Source: Trichomonas vaginalis G3
Lineage: Eukaryota; Parabasalia; Trichomonadida; Trichomonadidae
NCBI RefSeq assembly: GCF_026262505.1
Contig: NC_067205.1
Coordinates: 22,353,585 to 22,417,584, forward strand
Length of the DNA: 64,000 bases
Direction of reading: 5' to 3'
Part shown: one piece after another, positions 33,064 to 42,596 of the stretch
Layout of the letters: each line of letters begins with the position of its first letter
Numbering within the stretch: the stretch's first letter is position 1
Notes under the pieces: model-generated
Databases searched by the model: none
The model's input: only the letters and a program-made list of their open reading frames with translations
What the model was told of the DNA's origin: nothing
Made by a program: the position numbers and the translations under genes

Positions 33064-34047
33064 ATGAATGAGAGTGAGCACAAGCCATTGTTAAGACTTT
33101 CAGTTAATATGGACAACGTTCGTGATTTATTAACATTTCTCAACGATGAGGTTGCTCAACACGCTAAAGATATTCAAAACATCAAAAATTTACTTGCAAA
33201 TATGGTAACGGTCAAACAATTTAATGAGCTTGAACGGATGGTTACAGATATTAATGATAACGTTTATCAAAAATTTGATGAATTATATCCTGCTTACAGT
33301 GATTTATCAAAAGAAGTTGAAAATAAAATTAAAACCATGCAAAATCAGTATGATTCCGGAACAGCTGGAATATATCAAGAACTTTCTACTAAAATTAATA
33401 AAATCCAAGATAATGTTGATCCATTATTATCAATGCAATCAAAATTAAACAATTACATAGAGAAAATGGACTCCTTTTTATCTAGTTCAGGTGATTTTTC
33501 AAAGATGAAATCGATAATTGATATAAATAATCGACTTGTTTCATTAGAGAGAGGTAGCAGAGAAAGAGATGAAAGCGACAGAGAATATAGAATATACGTT
33601 GATGAAAGATTTGATAGACTTGAATTAAATATTAATACTATCTCAAATTCGCTGAATAATATGAATTCTAATATTAATTCAGCTTTTAAAGAACAAGATG
33701 ATAAAGAAACTCAAACCCATCAAGAAAAAGAACCTAATGACAACAACAATGAGAAATCAGAAGAAGAAATTATTAATTCATTAAATGAACTGAATAAAAT
33801 ATCAATAGATTCCAGAACTTTAGAGCCCAATAAGCCAAATGACCAATCGACTCCGCTGAAATCTAAAAAAGATGATATAAGAAGTAAAATCACCAAACTT
33901 GAAATCCCTGTTTCTATTCCAAACATGGGACCTAAAACAGCTTCATCTAGGGAGATTGGTAATCTCATGAAAGTTATTGTTTCATCTAGAAGTTCTCAAC
34001 CATCACCTAAATTGCTTCGAAAATACCCTAATAGCTCCAGAAAATGA
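33064..34047 (+). CDS. Coiled-coil protein, hypothetical
   Basis: This 327-residue protein has repeated heptad-like helices through about residue 215 (KDIQNIKNLLANMVTVKQ, RFDRLELNINTISNSLNN) and a polar, low-complexity linker rich in Asn, Glu and Lys. Its basic Ser-rich tail includes SSRSSQPSPKLLRKYP. I chose the ATG at 33064 because the upstream in-frame start gives a lysine/phenylalanine run unlike the rest. It is probably cytoskeletal or scaffold-like, with no specific family seen. The Rab gene follows 141 bp later on the same strand. Confidence 0.65.
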   Translation: MNESEHKPLLRLSVNMDNVRDLLTFLNDEVAQHAKDIQNIKNLLANMVTVKQFNELERMVTDINDNVYQKFDELYPAYSDLSKEVENKIKTMQNQYDSGTAGIYQELSTKINKIQDNVDPLLSMQSKLNNYIEKMDSFLSSSGDFSKMKSIIDINNRLVSLERGSRERDESDREYRIYVDERFDRLELNINTISNSLNNMNSNINSAFKEQDDKETQTHQEKEPNDNNNEKSEEEIINSLNELNKISIDSRTLEPNKPNDQSTPLKSKKDDIRSKITKLEIPVSIPNMGPKTASSREIGNLMKVIVSSRSSQPSPKLLRKYPNSSRK

Positions 34048-34188
34048 GTACTCTTGTGTGAATTAGTTTGTTTGTATTTTTATAAAGATATTTTAGAAAT
34101 TTTGAATCTTATTTTTCAAATTATATGAAATTACTATCGTATTGTCACATTATTTTTGAATTGGAGGAAAAAAAATCTAAAAAAAATT

Positions 34189-34788
34189 ATGGATAACGAT
34201 AATAAGGAGGCCGTTGAAGTTAAAGCTATTTTAATTGGTGATGCAAATGTCGGTAAAACATGTATTGCAACCAAGTACGTAAATGGTTCATTTACTGATA
34301 AAATTGAACCAACTGTTGGTGCCGCATACTTTACAAAAGATGTAGTTCAAAATAATGTAAATATTCAACTAAACATATGGGATACAGCAGGCCAAGAGTC
34401 ATATAGATACCTTGTACCGATGTATTATAGAAATGCCCAAATCGCAATTGTAGTTTACGACGTAACAAGCGAGCATACATTTAAAGATGTTAATGGGTGG
34501 ATCGAAGACGTAAAGCGAAATGTCGGAGATCAAATCATCGTTATTGTTTGTGCAAATAAAGTCGACGCAGAGAATAGAGCTGTTACTGAGTTTGATGGAC
34601 AAGATTTCGCAAAATTAAATAATTTCATATACGCAGAAACATCAGCTGTCACTGGACAAGGAATTGATAAATTATTCCAAGTTTCTTTGGCAGAATACAT
34701 GAAACAATATGTAGGTGGCCCAGTACAAGAAAAAGTTAACTTAAGCGGCAAATCTGGAGACGAAAAGAAAAAGAAAGATTGCTGTTGA
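34189..34788 (+). CDS. Rab-family small GTPase
   Basis: This membrane-traffic switch has all GTP-binding motifs: P-loop GDANVGKT (17-24), switch I Thr42, WDTAGQE (64-70), NKVD (123-126) and ETSA (150-153). A C-terminal CC at 198-199 gives a double-geranylgeranyl site after a lysine run, which anchors the protein to vesicle membranes. The length of 199 residues is typical. I chose the ATG at 34189 rather than the upstream one because the Rab core begins 11 residues later. The YRYL after the switch II Gln and the overall core resemble the Rab5/Rab21 group, but the subclass is not certain. Confidence 0.93.
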   Translation: MDNDNKEAVEVKAILIGDANVGKTCIATKYVNGSFTDKIEPTVGAAYFTKDVVQNNVNIQLNIWDTAGQESYRYLVPMYYRNAQIAIVVYDVTSEHTFKDVNGWIEDVKRNVGDQIIVIVCANKVDAENRAVTEFDGQDFAKLNNFIYAETSAVTGQGIDKLFQVSLAEYMKQYVGGPVQEKVNLSGKSGDEKKKKDCC

Positions 34789-34938
34789 AAAAATTTACCT
34801 TTTACGACATAGTTCTCAGTACTTTTTCATCTTCCTTTCTAAAATATTGTTTGTTTTAAATATACTATTAAAAAAATTCAAAAAAATAATAATAAATATG
34901 AGAGATATTTTAACTAACAAATATAAGATTATAAGATT

Positions 34939-35601
34939 TCAAACGTCAGCAGGGTTTGATATCCTTCCATTATAACTGAAGTCGTGAGTTCTATGTATAA
35001 TAAGAACAACAAATTGTAAAATCAAATTTATAATATGCCAGATGGTAACAAGAACTCCGAAGAGCACAGATGCTGCTGAACCGTAATTGGCTGCTATATC
35101 TAGCCACCAGATTCCAACGCATCCAGAACCTGGAATTCCGATAATTATTATAAGTAATGCTGCGATAACAAATGTCTGTAATAAGCCAAATCTGAAGTTA
35201 GGCTTTTCATCACGTATTGAACAATAAAATGAATAATATTGATTTGAGAAAAGCAAAATAGGGAGAAACACTGCAAGAACGAGTGACATGAATACATCTT
35301 TTATTGGGCATTTAAACCAATGGTAATTTATAGCAAATCCGAAAAATTGAACAAAAATTTGGAAAATGCACGCACCGGTAAATGAAAGGGCTGATACATA
35401 CATTAATTTGAAGAAAGACCAAAAGTTGTGAGGAATTTCTGCATTAAGATCAACATAAACTACTGGATAAAACGAAGGAAAGTTTGGAATATGCGCATTA
35501 TTAGTAACAGACTCTCGTTCGAGACCTTCTAAGTCTGATGATTCGACTGTTTGCTGTTGTGAAGCAGCAAATGGATTTGGAAGAGTCTCATTTTCAGTCA
35601 T
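34939..35601 (-). CDS. SCAMP-like secretory carrier membrane protein
   Basis: The 220-residue protein has an N-terminal cytosolic part with an NPF motif (residues 8-10), as in SCAMPs that bind EH-domain proteins. A FPSFYPVVYVDLNAEIP segment comes before the first membrane span and resembles the SCAMP peptide preceding the membrane core. Four hydrophobic segments lie at about 64-86, 105-122, 142-160 and 175-203. SCAMPs work in vesicle recycling, which fits the neighbouring Rab gene, but the two are convergent and need not be co-regulated. Another tetraspan vesicle protein is possible. Confidence 0.7.
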   Translation of the reverse strand: MTENETLPNPFAASQQQTVESSDLEGLERESVTNNAHIPNFPSFYPVVYVDLNAEIPHNFWSFFKLMYVSALSFTGACIFQIFVQFFGFAINYHWFKCPIKDVFMSLVLAVFLPILLFSNQYYSFYCSIRDEKPNFRFGLLQTFVIAALLIIIIGIPGSGCVGIWWLDIAANYGSAASVLFGVLVTIWHIINLILQFVVLIIHRTHDFSYNGRISNPADV

Positions 35602-36141
35602 TCGATTTTTATCGGTAGGGATATCTATCGGGGAAAATCATGTATTCTTCCAACATGATCAAATATTGATGTAACAACTGAATTCAATCAAAAAAGCACC
35701 TAAAAACTTGAAATTGCGGATGAAATTCATGAAAGATCGGTTTCAAGTATTGTATTTCTTATGTTAGCTAAATATTTTTGTTTCTAATAAAATTCTTAGG
35801 TTATATATTGAAAATCAGGATTATTTCCTGGATTCTGAATATCCGAAAATAATTCTTTTATAATGATGTAGGTAGTGTTGTAAAAGACTAATAAGTAAAA
35901 TATTCATGTCGACACTAGGATATGTTTAGTTTTGAAATTGGCGTCAAATTAATTATGCTATTAAAAATGATCCTTTTGGATAAACACAGATAGGAATAGC
36001 TCGGAATTCATAAACAAGTGAAAAATTTTGATAACAAAATCTTTTGCATCAAAATTTGAAATTGGGAAAGTTGAATAAGACAAACTAGAATATTTATGAA
36101 AGAGGGAAGCTAGATTTTGTTTTTACAACCCATAAATTTTG
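35602..36141. other. Divergent intergenic region
   Basis: 540 bp of AT-rich sequence between divergent genes. I see no motif beyond short A/T runs. Confidence 0.5.
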
Positions 36142-36423
36142 ATGTCGCGACTTCCTGCTATCCTTGCATTTGCGGAGGCCGGCCCAAATGAAGCAGAATC
36201 AGATAGTATATACAAATACCTTTCAGACACAGACTTTGAAGAGAGCGAAGTCAAAAGCTGGGGCACAATTGGTTCTCTTCTTGAAGCATTAAAAGAAGCA
36301 GAAAATAACCCAGAGCCACCAAAGTTAGGACAAGAGTTTATTGACTTTGTTTCCAAGCTTCCACCGGGAACAACACCAAGACCAATTGTCAAAAAGCAAA
36401 TTCAGCGCTATATCCCTGTTTAA
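36142..36423 (+). CDS. Small hypothetical protein (93 residues)
   Basis: The ATG at 36142 gives MSRLPAILAFAEAGPNEAES, an acidic helical region (SDTDFEESEVKSWGTIGS), then a Pro-rich stretch (NNPEPPKLGQEFIDFVSKL) and a basic end (KKQIQRYIPV). Codon use resembles the neighbouring host genes and the frame is cleanly bounded. I do not recognise the family. Confidence 0.6.
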   Translation: MSRLPAILAFAEAGPNEAESDSIYKYLSDTDFEESEVKSWGTIGSLLEALKEAENNPEPPKLGQEFIDFVSKLPPGTTPRPIVKKQIQRYIPV

Positions 36424-36816
36424 TTCAATTATGCATTAACATTTCTTATCCTTGTTTTGCATATTTTATCTTGTAAAGTAAATACGATTAATATAATACA
36501 TAAAAAAAATAAACTGTATATCATTCATCTTTTTCATAGACTTATATCATCATTTGTGCTTCTTAGCCTATGCATTTTCTTTTGGTTGAACTCTTTTCCA
36601 GAATTAATGAGGAAAAAACAAAAATTCATAAAATATTTTGCCTTGAAAACACTCAGATTACTAATTTAGTTTTATTTCTATATAAAGTAAGATTTTTGTG
36701 ATTTAGATTTCATAATTTTTTCGTTTTAAATGTTTAATAATCAAATATATTTTGAGGTAAGAAAAATACCGAACGTATCAATGCTAAAAATTTTACAAAA
36801 GCTAAAAGAAATAAAA
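36424..36816. other. Intergenic stretch
   Basis: AT-rich 3' region between convergent genes. A 70-codon frame at 36457-36669 looks accidental (low-complexity Ile/Lys/Leu). Confidence 0.5.
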
Positions 36817-37236
36817 TTACTCTCCTTCTTCATCTTGAAAAGAGTTAAGACGTTCTTCTATCAATTGAACAAGTAAAGGTGTTCTATCGTAGCTGCGAAG
36901 ACCAAGCTTAGTGCAAAGAGCCTTGCGGTTAACCATCTGTTCTGGATGCTGAGATTCGTAGCGTAATACTGATGGAGCAAATTTAAATCCTATAGATTCT
37001 AAATATTCAAGAACAAGAAGATATTCATCCAAGTCATCTTCGTTTGAAATATCGATACCTTGGTATGTTTCTGGTGGTGGTGCATTGTTATCAAGTAAAT
37101 GGTTGGCAGTTTTCTGAGCGATTTGTTGGGCTTCCTGAAGGACTTTTTCTTTGATACCCTTTTCTTCGACGAGTTTCTGGACTTCTTCGACGACGTCTTT
37201 CTGTGTCGCCTGTATGAAATCGTTCATGAAGCTCAT
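36817..37236 (-). CDS. LisH-domain protein, FOP/FOR20-like
   Basis: This 139-residue protein has an N-terminal helix, then a LisH-type dimerisation motif at about 68-125. The motif reads LDEYLLVLEYLESIGFKF, then SVLRYESQHPE, and ends with PLLVQLIEERL. The pattern of LVLEYLE, a tryptophan-free second helix and a PLL ending is that of FOP and FOR20, small basal-body or centriolar proteins. A basal-body role fits a flagellated protist but is inference. The leader AAAAAGTGACA starts 19 bp upstream of the ATG and is shared with the next minus-strand gene. Confidence 0.65.
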   Translation of the reverse strand: MSFMNDFIQATQKDVVEEVQKLVEEKGIKEKVLQEAQQIAQKTANHLLDNNAPPPETYQGIDISNEDDLDEYLLVLEYLESIGFKFAPSVLRYESQHPEQMVNRKALCTKLGLRSYDRTPLLVQLIEERLNSFQDEEGE

Positions 37237-37706
37237 TTTTAATGTGTCACTTTTTCAAAACGTTTGGATTCCGTTTAAAATTGAAATTACTCAAGATAAA
37301 TTAATTCTGATTTTTGGACATGGTGTAGCTGCTCTTTTTATGTGAGAAGGATCATCTCCTGAAACTAAACAAAGCTAATGCAAAGCTTTTGAATCAAACT
37401 GCTTGCATCTTTCTAAAAATCAACATAAATATTTTGGATATGTGTATAAGTTTTCCAAGATAATTCATAGTCTCGTGATGAATCTATAAAAATTGAAATT
37501 TAATCAAAATATTGCTATCATAGGTAAATTATCAAAGATGATCCGAGTCACTATCTTATTTTTAAGTGTTAGATGGATATCAATGGCAAACTCATAGTTT
37601 TAGCAAAAAAATCAAAATTATAAAAGATAAAAAAGAAAAATTAAACTTGGTTGTTAATAAAAATACTGTATAGGTTTTATGTAATAGTCATTAAGAATGT
37701 ATCAGA
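37237..37706. other. Intergenic stretch
   Basis: AT-rich. AAAAAGTGACA (minus strand, 37245-37255) stands just upstream of the LisH gene. No other feature seen. Confidence 0.5.
37245..37255 (-). promoter_or_regulatory. Leader motif shared with the TRM112-like gene
   Basis: AAAAAGTGACA on the minus strand ends 8 bp before the LisH gene ATG. The same 11 bases lie at 38091-38101, touching the ATG of the next minus-strand gene. Confidence 0.45.
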
Positions 37707-38090
37707 TTACTCCTCTGCATTTTGCTGATCTTCTTCCTCATCATCATCTGGAGTTGCCATATCTGGAATTCCTTCTACAATGAGGAACTTTTTACCATTA
37801 TCTGAAACTAAATTTCCGCTTTTAATATGGATACCTAATAATACTTTTTGTAAAGCTTGTAATTCTTCTGGTGTTGGATTTTCTATATCAGCTGGAACTG
37901 GGCAAGGAATTCCAAGGTCTTTGCAAGCAGATTCTAAGCCCATATAATCAATTTTACGAGCAAGACTTAACATTAATGATTCATCATACTCAACTTCTAC
38001 TTCTTCCTTTTCTTCTACGATGATCTTCAATGGATAATGGATTTTTCCATCAGAAGTGTCTTGAAGAAAGTTGTGGAGGTAAAGATTCAT
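37707..38090 (-). CDS. TRM112: TRM112-like methyltransferase activator subunit
   Basis: TRM112 is the small partner that stabilises several methyltransferases acting on tRNA, rRNA and release factor. This 127-residue protein follows the family plan. It begins MNLYLHNFLQ, has an insert with a beta strand, a helix at KIDYMGLESACKDLG, the ELQALQKVLLGIHI helix-strand unit, and the closing block NGKKFLIVEGIPDM before an acidic tail. Human and yeast members are of the same length and end similarly in GIPNM. I chose the ATG at 38090 because no ATG precedes it in frame. The acidic tail DDDEEEDQQNAEE is longer than usual. Confidence 0.85.
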   Translation of the reverse strand: MNLYLHNFLQDTSDGKIHYPLKIIVEEKEEVEVEYDESLMLSLARKIDYMGLESACKDLGIPCPVPADIENPTPEELQALQKVLLGIHIKSGNLVSDNGKKFLIVEGIPDMATPDDDEEEDQQNAEE

Positions 38091-38101
38091 TGTCACTTTT
38101 T
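38091..38101 (-). promoter_or_regulatory. Leader motif directly before the TRM112-like ATG
   Basis: AAAAAGTGACA on the minus strand touches the ATG, and the same word precedes the LisH gene. It may be a shared initiator-type element. Confidence 0.45.
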
Positions 38102-39258
38102 ATAGGGCATTTTTTTTATCAAGAATTTCTCAATCAAAGGAATTTTTAGCAATACGATTGATGAAATTGATATCTTCTATTAGATTTTGACTATTTAGTA
38201 GTAAGATAGTAAGAAATATTGCATTATTACGTACAAAAGCAAAAGATTTCTTTCAATAGATTTATTTTTCAAAAAAAATCTACCAACTATTGACAAAAAT
38301 GATCCGCTAGTTAGAGAAGCTCATAAAAACATGTAGTCTATACTTCATTTGAGCTCAATAAAATTGAACATCCGATTTACTTTGTAAAATAGCTTACTTC
38401 GAAGCCCACTAAGATACACATTTGTTTGGCTTACCAAAAATCCTCTTCAAATTCTAATAATCTATTCACACAAATTTAGCCATTCTGAGAAGGAAATATT
38501 TACAAGATATCCATAGTTTTACGATGTATATCCTAATTTTGGATATTTTTATATAACAAAATGATTTACCTTTATATTTTTTATCTCAATCATAAAGATT
38601 TCATTGTTTAATCATGCATATATCTATTTTTATCAGTATGGACTAAATAAACAGTGACTTTTACTTAATTGTCTTATCAATTTAAAAATATAATATCTGA
38701 TATTTGCTTCTACAACAGTTTTCTATGAAAAGAACTTGTTTTGTAGCATTTTTATGCACTATACTGCACATTAGATATCTTGATTTGCAATTTTAAACTT
38801 CGGAAAATTCCAAAAAAATTTCAAAATTTAAAAAATGATTCGAAAAACTACAAAATTTGATATAAATATTTCAAATCGCAAAAAATTTTGATTATAAAAC
38901 TACTTTGTTTTAGATGATTAATGATATATGCAATTCAATTTTCATCAAACTTTTGGAAAATGGTAAAATTAAAAGTATTTGACTTATGTTTTGATGTTTA
39001 ACACAAAACTGGTTGTGCGGACAATCAGTATATAAGAATTGACTCAATTGTGTTATAGCAAAATTCTCCAAAACTGATTTTATTCTGGTTATGAATTTTG
39101 ATTTCTCAGCGCGAGTGAGAAAGAAGATATGCAACCATTTAATCTTGTCAAACCAAATCTATTGATGTCATCTTAAATTCGCAGATTATTTTTCTCCAGT
39201 AACAAAAAAATATGAACAGAGTTATTCAAAAAAGAATTTTTTTTCCTAAGATAATCAA
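38097..39258. other. Divergent intergenic region, 1.2 kb
   Basis: AT-rich without a convincing frame on either strand. It separates the divergent TRM112-like and CNOT10-like genes. The last bases before 39259 are a T run followed by CCTAAGATAATCAA. Confidence 0.55.
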
Positions 39259-40929
39259 ATGAGTGTTTATCAACAACTATTTTACCATGGCAAATATGAT
39301 AAGCTTCTCAACGAGCTTCTTGCCATTCAAGATCGTTCAGTCCAGGAAACACACAATCTTGCTATTACTCGTTACTTAATTACAGGTGATTCTCCATTAC
39401 CTGAATTGCAAAAACTTGTAGATAGTATTAAAGCCGAAACTCTTGCCCAAACATCATGGCCGACACATCCATCATACGCATTATTAATGTATCACATTTG
39501 TCTTTACTATTTTAGATCATCCAACTACCAGAACTGCATTAAAAACTTAAATAACATCTGGGCGAACATCGATAAGATTGACAAAGTCATTGGACTTTGT
39601 GTTTCCCTGTTAACTATTGAGCTTGCAATTCGTACTGGCGAAAACGAGAATATTGAAAAAGCTTTCAACTTCATTCAGTCGAATTTCCAAACACCCGAGT
39701 CAATCACATCACTTTTAGCATCAAAGAACATTGATGGCCAAATCGTTAAAGAGATTTCTCAAAATGTTCAATACGCAAAACTTCGCTACGATGTTTCTCA
39801 GTTAATAAACAAGCCAATGGACGAAGAAGTCAGAAATCAACTCGAAGAGATCCTTTCTCAAAAAGAAATTACTCCAGATTCCAAGAATCGTTCTCCCATG
39901 AGTATTGCACAGGTTTTACCTCTTGCATGTGCCGCTCTTCGTCTTGGTGATCAAATGAGATTCCAAACGGTCCTTGAAACTGCAGATGATGCAGTTAATT
40001 TTTCAATCCTCAACAACAGAGGTATTTCCGAGTTATTACAGAAGCGCTATTCATCCGCCTTACTCCACTTTACAAAATCCTTGAATTCAAGGCCAAACAA
40101 CGAGTTAATTTACCCTTATCATCAAGTTGCCTACAATCTTGGCATTTCCTTACTCATGAAGCACCAGCCACAGAACGCTTTTCAATTCCTCTATCCTATC
40201 ATACCTCTAATGTCACGTTCTCCCTATCTTTGGCTCAGATTGGCCGAATGCATCGTAATGTACTACAAAGATCGCATCCAAGAGCTTCGCAAGCAGACAC
40301 AGGTTAACTCCGTTATTGCCAAGAAGCTATCCACTGAGTCCAGGACCTTCTACATCCTTCCTTTACCCGACAACAAATTGTTCGACCAATACAAGACACA
40401 AAACTCGAACATGACGTTGGAATTCGCCGAGAAATGCACGAGAAACGCGATCACACTCTGCGGATACAACCCACAGCTCAATTCCGTGCGAAGAGCTTCA
40501 GAATTACTCTGCAGTTTCATTTCATTAGAACTTGGTGACGGAAAACGAGCTGCTGACATGGGCAAAACAGTTACAGCCGACAATACTGTTGATAACCAAC
40601 AGAAATTCCTTGCAAAAATCTATTCCGCACAAGGACATTTGATGGTCGGAGAGTCTGAAGAGTCTTCCAAGATCCTTTCGAGGTTATTGATCGAGAATGA
40701 CTTGAAGAAGGAGAAGGACCAACTCATAAGACACGCGCTAACATTCGCAAGGGTCGGAATGGCAACAAATGACACAAAAAGAGTTGAAAATCAATTACAA
40801 AAGGTGTCAGATACCGACCAAAAGAAACCTGAATGGGTTTTGACGAATATCGCATTCGAGTTGCAGAGAAGACACGTAAGACAGGCTCACCAGATACTTC
40901 TCAATTACTGTAACTCAAATACTGAGTAA
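39259..40929 (+). CDS. TPR-repeat protein, CNOT10-like
   Basis: This 556-residue all-helical protein starts MSVYQQLFYHGKYDKLLNEL. Tetratricopeptide-type helix pairs run through most of its length, for example LMYHICLYYFRSSNYQNCI (about 75), ISELLQKRYSSALLHFTKSL (about 256) and AYNLGISLLMKHQPQNAFQF (about 293). The layout (N-terminal KYDKLL unit, conserved middle NLGISLL and PLMSRSPYLWLRLAECI) resembles CNOT10, a subunit that with CNOT11 forms a side module of the CCR4-NOT deadenylase. No signal or membrane segment is seen. Another TPR scaffold cannot be excluded. It stands alone on the plus strand. Confidence 0.6.
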   Translation: MSVYQQLFYHGKYDKLLNELLAIQDRSVQETHNLAITRYLITGDSPLPELQKLVDSIKAETLAQTSWPTHPSYALLMYHICLYYFRSSNYQNCIKNLNNIWANIDKIDKVIGLCVSLLTIELAIRTGENENIEKAFNFIQSNFQTPESITSLLASKNIDGQIVKEISQNVQYAKLRYDVSQLINKPMDEEVRNQLEEILSQKEITPDSKNRSPMSIAQVLPLACAALRLGDQMRFQTVLETADDAVNFSILNNRGISELLQKRYSSALLHFTKSLNSRPNNELIYPYHQVAYNLGISLLMKHQPQNAFQFLYPIIPLMSRSPYLWLRLAECIVMYYKDRIQELRKQTQVNSVIAKKLSTESRTFYILPLPDNKLFDQYKTQNSNMTLEFAEKCTRNAITLCGYNPQLNSVRRASELLCSFISLELGDGKRAADMGKTVTADNTVDNQQKFLAKIYSAQGHLMVGESEESSKILSRLLIENDLKKEKDQLIRHALTFARVGMATNDTKRVENQLQKVSDTDQKKPEWVLTNIAFELQRRHVRQAHQILLNYCNSNTE

Positions 40930-42141
40930 TTTTTCTTAATTTATTTTTGTTTTCCTTTGTTAGTTTATATTTGTATAGAAAAAATATTTTTTTTCCCAAA
41001 AAAAAGCGAAATTTTTGAATTTTTATTTTAATAAAATATATTAATTATTAAGACTAATCAACCATTTTTAACATGAGTTTGAACCTCAACATGTTATATT
41101 TTCCATGAAATTAATATCATTATTCTCTTATTAATGATACTTTTGTTTGAGAATCACATTTTCTAAAGCCAAGAAGTTATTTCATGTTAATAGTATCAAT
41201 TTTGAAGTTGAGGCTCCATATGCATTCCCTCTCTATTTTGAAATTAATTATATAGGACTTGAGGCGTCTTTAACTTGATATCTAAAGAGTTTAATGGGAA
41301 ACTATCTCTAGCACTATGTATCCATATATACTGGTGCGTGTAGAGAATATATTGTCATTGGATGAATGCATGTTGTATCATTGGAAAAAGGGAATTTTTG
41401 AGCCCACAAAATTTGTACATGTATCAATTTATGAAATGAGAAATTAGCTGAAATTCAATGAGGATATATTGAATTTCAATGATTTTAACATGTAACTCAA
41501 TAAACTGATGCCATTTTCCTTCAATGATTTTGTTGCTGATGAACTTGAAATGAACAAACGACCATCTGTGCATAGCCTTGATATTGAAAGTTGATTTTTT
41601 TTGAATAAATTATACCCTTTGACAGAATACCTTACTTTTCTAGGGAGATTTAGTGACATTAACTAAATCTTATCATTATCTAGATCATGCTATCAACCGC
41701 TTTAATTCTTGGTTTGATTTGCCAACAAAAAGCTTATCCATTTATTCTAAAGAGAAGAAAAAAATTATTGTTTTAAAACATTTCAGCTAAACGAAGTAAT
41801 GTACATCAAAGTTTGTAAATATGTCTTATGAAAGAGAATAATTTATCATTTTCAGCTGTTTTATTTTTGATTATTCAATTTGGAAAATTAATTTCATCGT
41901 ATTGACTGCATTAATATGATACCCCAACAAAACATAACAGCACGGTATCGGTTGTCAATTAAAATCAAACAAATAACAGACCAAGTTGAAAAAAATGTCA
42001 TTTTGCGTATACACGCTCTTTATAATTCGATATTTTATAGGTACTCTTGTTCAATAGTAGAATTAAAGTGGTGTTCACTCACACTTACTTCAAAATACGA
42101 TAACGAAGAAGATTAAATATTCAAGTTATCTCATTTTTGAG
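40930..42141. other. Gene-free stretch before Polinton B
   Basis: 1.2 kb, AT-rich. A minus-strand frame at 41444-41659 and a plus-strand frame at 41916-42116 look accidental. I see no gene and no obvious partner of the Polinton end repeats. Confidence 0.5.

Positions 42142-42172
<31 letters not shown>
42142..42172 (+). repeat. 31-base A run at the left edge of Polinton B
   Basis: It lies between AT-rich host-like DNA and the first hairpin repeat. It could be the preferred target or part of the element end. Tract length from assembly may be inexact. Confidence 0.7.
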
Positions 42173-42174
<2 letters not shown>

Positions 42175-42179
42175 AAGTG

Positions 42180-42281
42180 GGGCTTCCAGGCACTTCGTGC
42201 CTTCTAGCCCTGAGGATGATTGGTATAATGAAGTTTTTTTTTCTTGGGGTGACCTTCCAGGCACTTCGTGCCTTCTAGCCC
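42180..42281. repeat. Two-copy hairpin repeat near the left end of Polinton B
   Basis: A 28-bp sequence containing AGGCAC-TTC-GTGCCT lies at 42183-42210 and again, identically, at 42254-42281. In the first copy the stem is extended by GGGCT and AGCCC with a symmetric 3-base bulge. A half copy (CTTCCAGGAGCTT) follows near 42308. Terminal hairpins may mark the inverted repeat of the element or help priming; the other terminus is outside the window. Confidence 0.85.
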
Positions 42282-42345
42282 ACATAAATGAAGTTTTTAT
42301 TCGGAGGTCTTCCAGGAGCTTTTCACAAATTATATATGTTTTCAT

Positions 42346-42442
42346 GTTTTGTCAAGACTTCTTCGTAAATGTTTTGTCAAGACTTCTTCGTAAATGTTTT
42401 GTCAAGACTTCTTCGTAAATGTTTTGTCAAGACTTCTTCGTA
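42346..42442. repeat. Four-unit 25-bp tandem repeat
   Basis: Units built on GTTTTGTCAAGACTTCTTCG start at 42346, 42371, 42396 and 42421. Single copies follow at about 42550 and, deeper in the element, at 55085-55190. Inverted copies lie at 57265-57330 and 57735-57785. After the array CGTAATGAGCGTAAATGACC occurs, which has an inverted copy at 57711-57735. Confidence 0.9.
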
Positions 42443-42596
42443 ATGAGCGTAAATGACCCAAAAATAATGTTTATGTTAGAATGTTAGATCTAACACGTTT
42501 TCTAACATGTTTTCTAACATCGTAGAAAACTCATGATTTCATCGTAAATGTTTTGTCAAGACTTCTTCATCGTAAATGTTTTTAACTTCACTTAAA

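Noticed and set aside
36457-36669. 70-codon plus-strand frame
   Set aside because: Ile/Lys/Leu-rich accidental frame in the 3' region of a host gene.
41444-41659. 71-codon minus-strand frame
   Set aside because: Partly protein-like, but without relatives, leader or supporting context; left as chance or an old remnant.
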